Positions 6,147 to 6,166 of a stretch of 6,166 bases of DNA are shown piece after piece. The stretch's first letter is position 1. The number at the start of each line of letters is the position of its first letter. A program made the translations under genes and the position numbers. Origin of the DNA: Gemmatimonadota bacterium. GTDB lineage: Bacteria; GCA-2686955. A model generated the notes under the pieces. It had not been told where the DNA came from. It saw nothing but the letters and a program-made list of their open reading frames with translations, and did not search any database. Location: NCBI GenBank assembly GCA_002686955.1, contig NYZA01000156.1:1-6166 (forward strand), given 5' to 3'.

Positions 6147-6166
6147 GGCCGGAGATGTGGTGCAGA

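Overview
The window is GC-rich, tightly packed bacterial DNA. It carries an oligopeptide ABC importer operon, a membrane zinc metallopeptidase gene, a double-length DUF507 gene and a gene for a membrane-anchored rhodanese-like protein. The substrate-binding protein has a lipoprotein signal, so the host is probably diderm. The tandem DUF507 protein resembles, from memory, those of Myxococcota and related former Deltaproteobacteria. That placement is an inference, because no rRNA or other strong marker is present.

Layout. Positions 1-117 are non-coding and lie past the 3' end of the operon. Positions 118-3628 (minus strand) hold oppA, oppB and oppC in that order of transcription. Each junction is a 4-base stop/start overlap (GTGA, then ATGA), so translation is probably coupled. 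The ATPase genes (oppD, oppF) do not follow oppC within the window. Positions 3629-3746 are a divergent intergenic region with a ribosome binding site for the plus-strand yugP-like gene (3747-4433). That gene converges on the DUF507 gene (4437-4973, minus). The two stop codons are only 3 bases apart and sit at the centre of an imperfect hairpin. The DUF507 gene has a good sigma70-type promoter (4995-5023). Upstream of it lies the rhodanese-like gene (coding up to 5977, minus). Its frame runs past a run of eight G into sequence that looks non-coding and overlaps the DUF507 gene; one extra G would end the protein at once. Positions 6011-6166 are non-coding and highly structured.

The Opp proteins would form the periplasmic receptor and transmembrane channel of one peptide importer. 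The other three genes have no evident link to it or to each other. The most unusual feature is the row of hairpins at 6031-6147: the last has an 18-pair outer stem whose mismatches are all G-U wobbles when read as plus-strand RNA. The second point to check is the G8 tract. I saw no mobile-element gene, CRISPR array, rRNA or complete tRNA.
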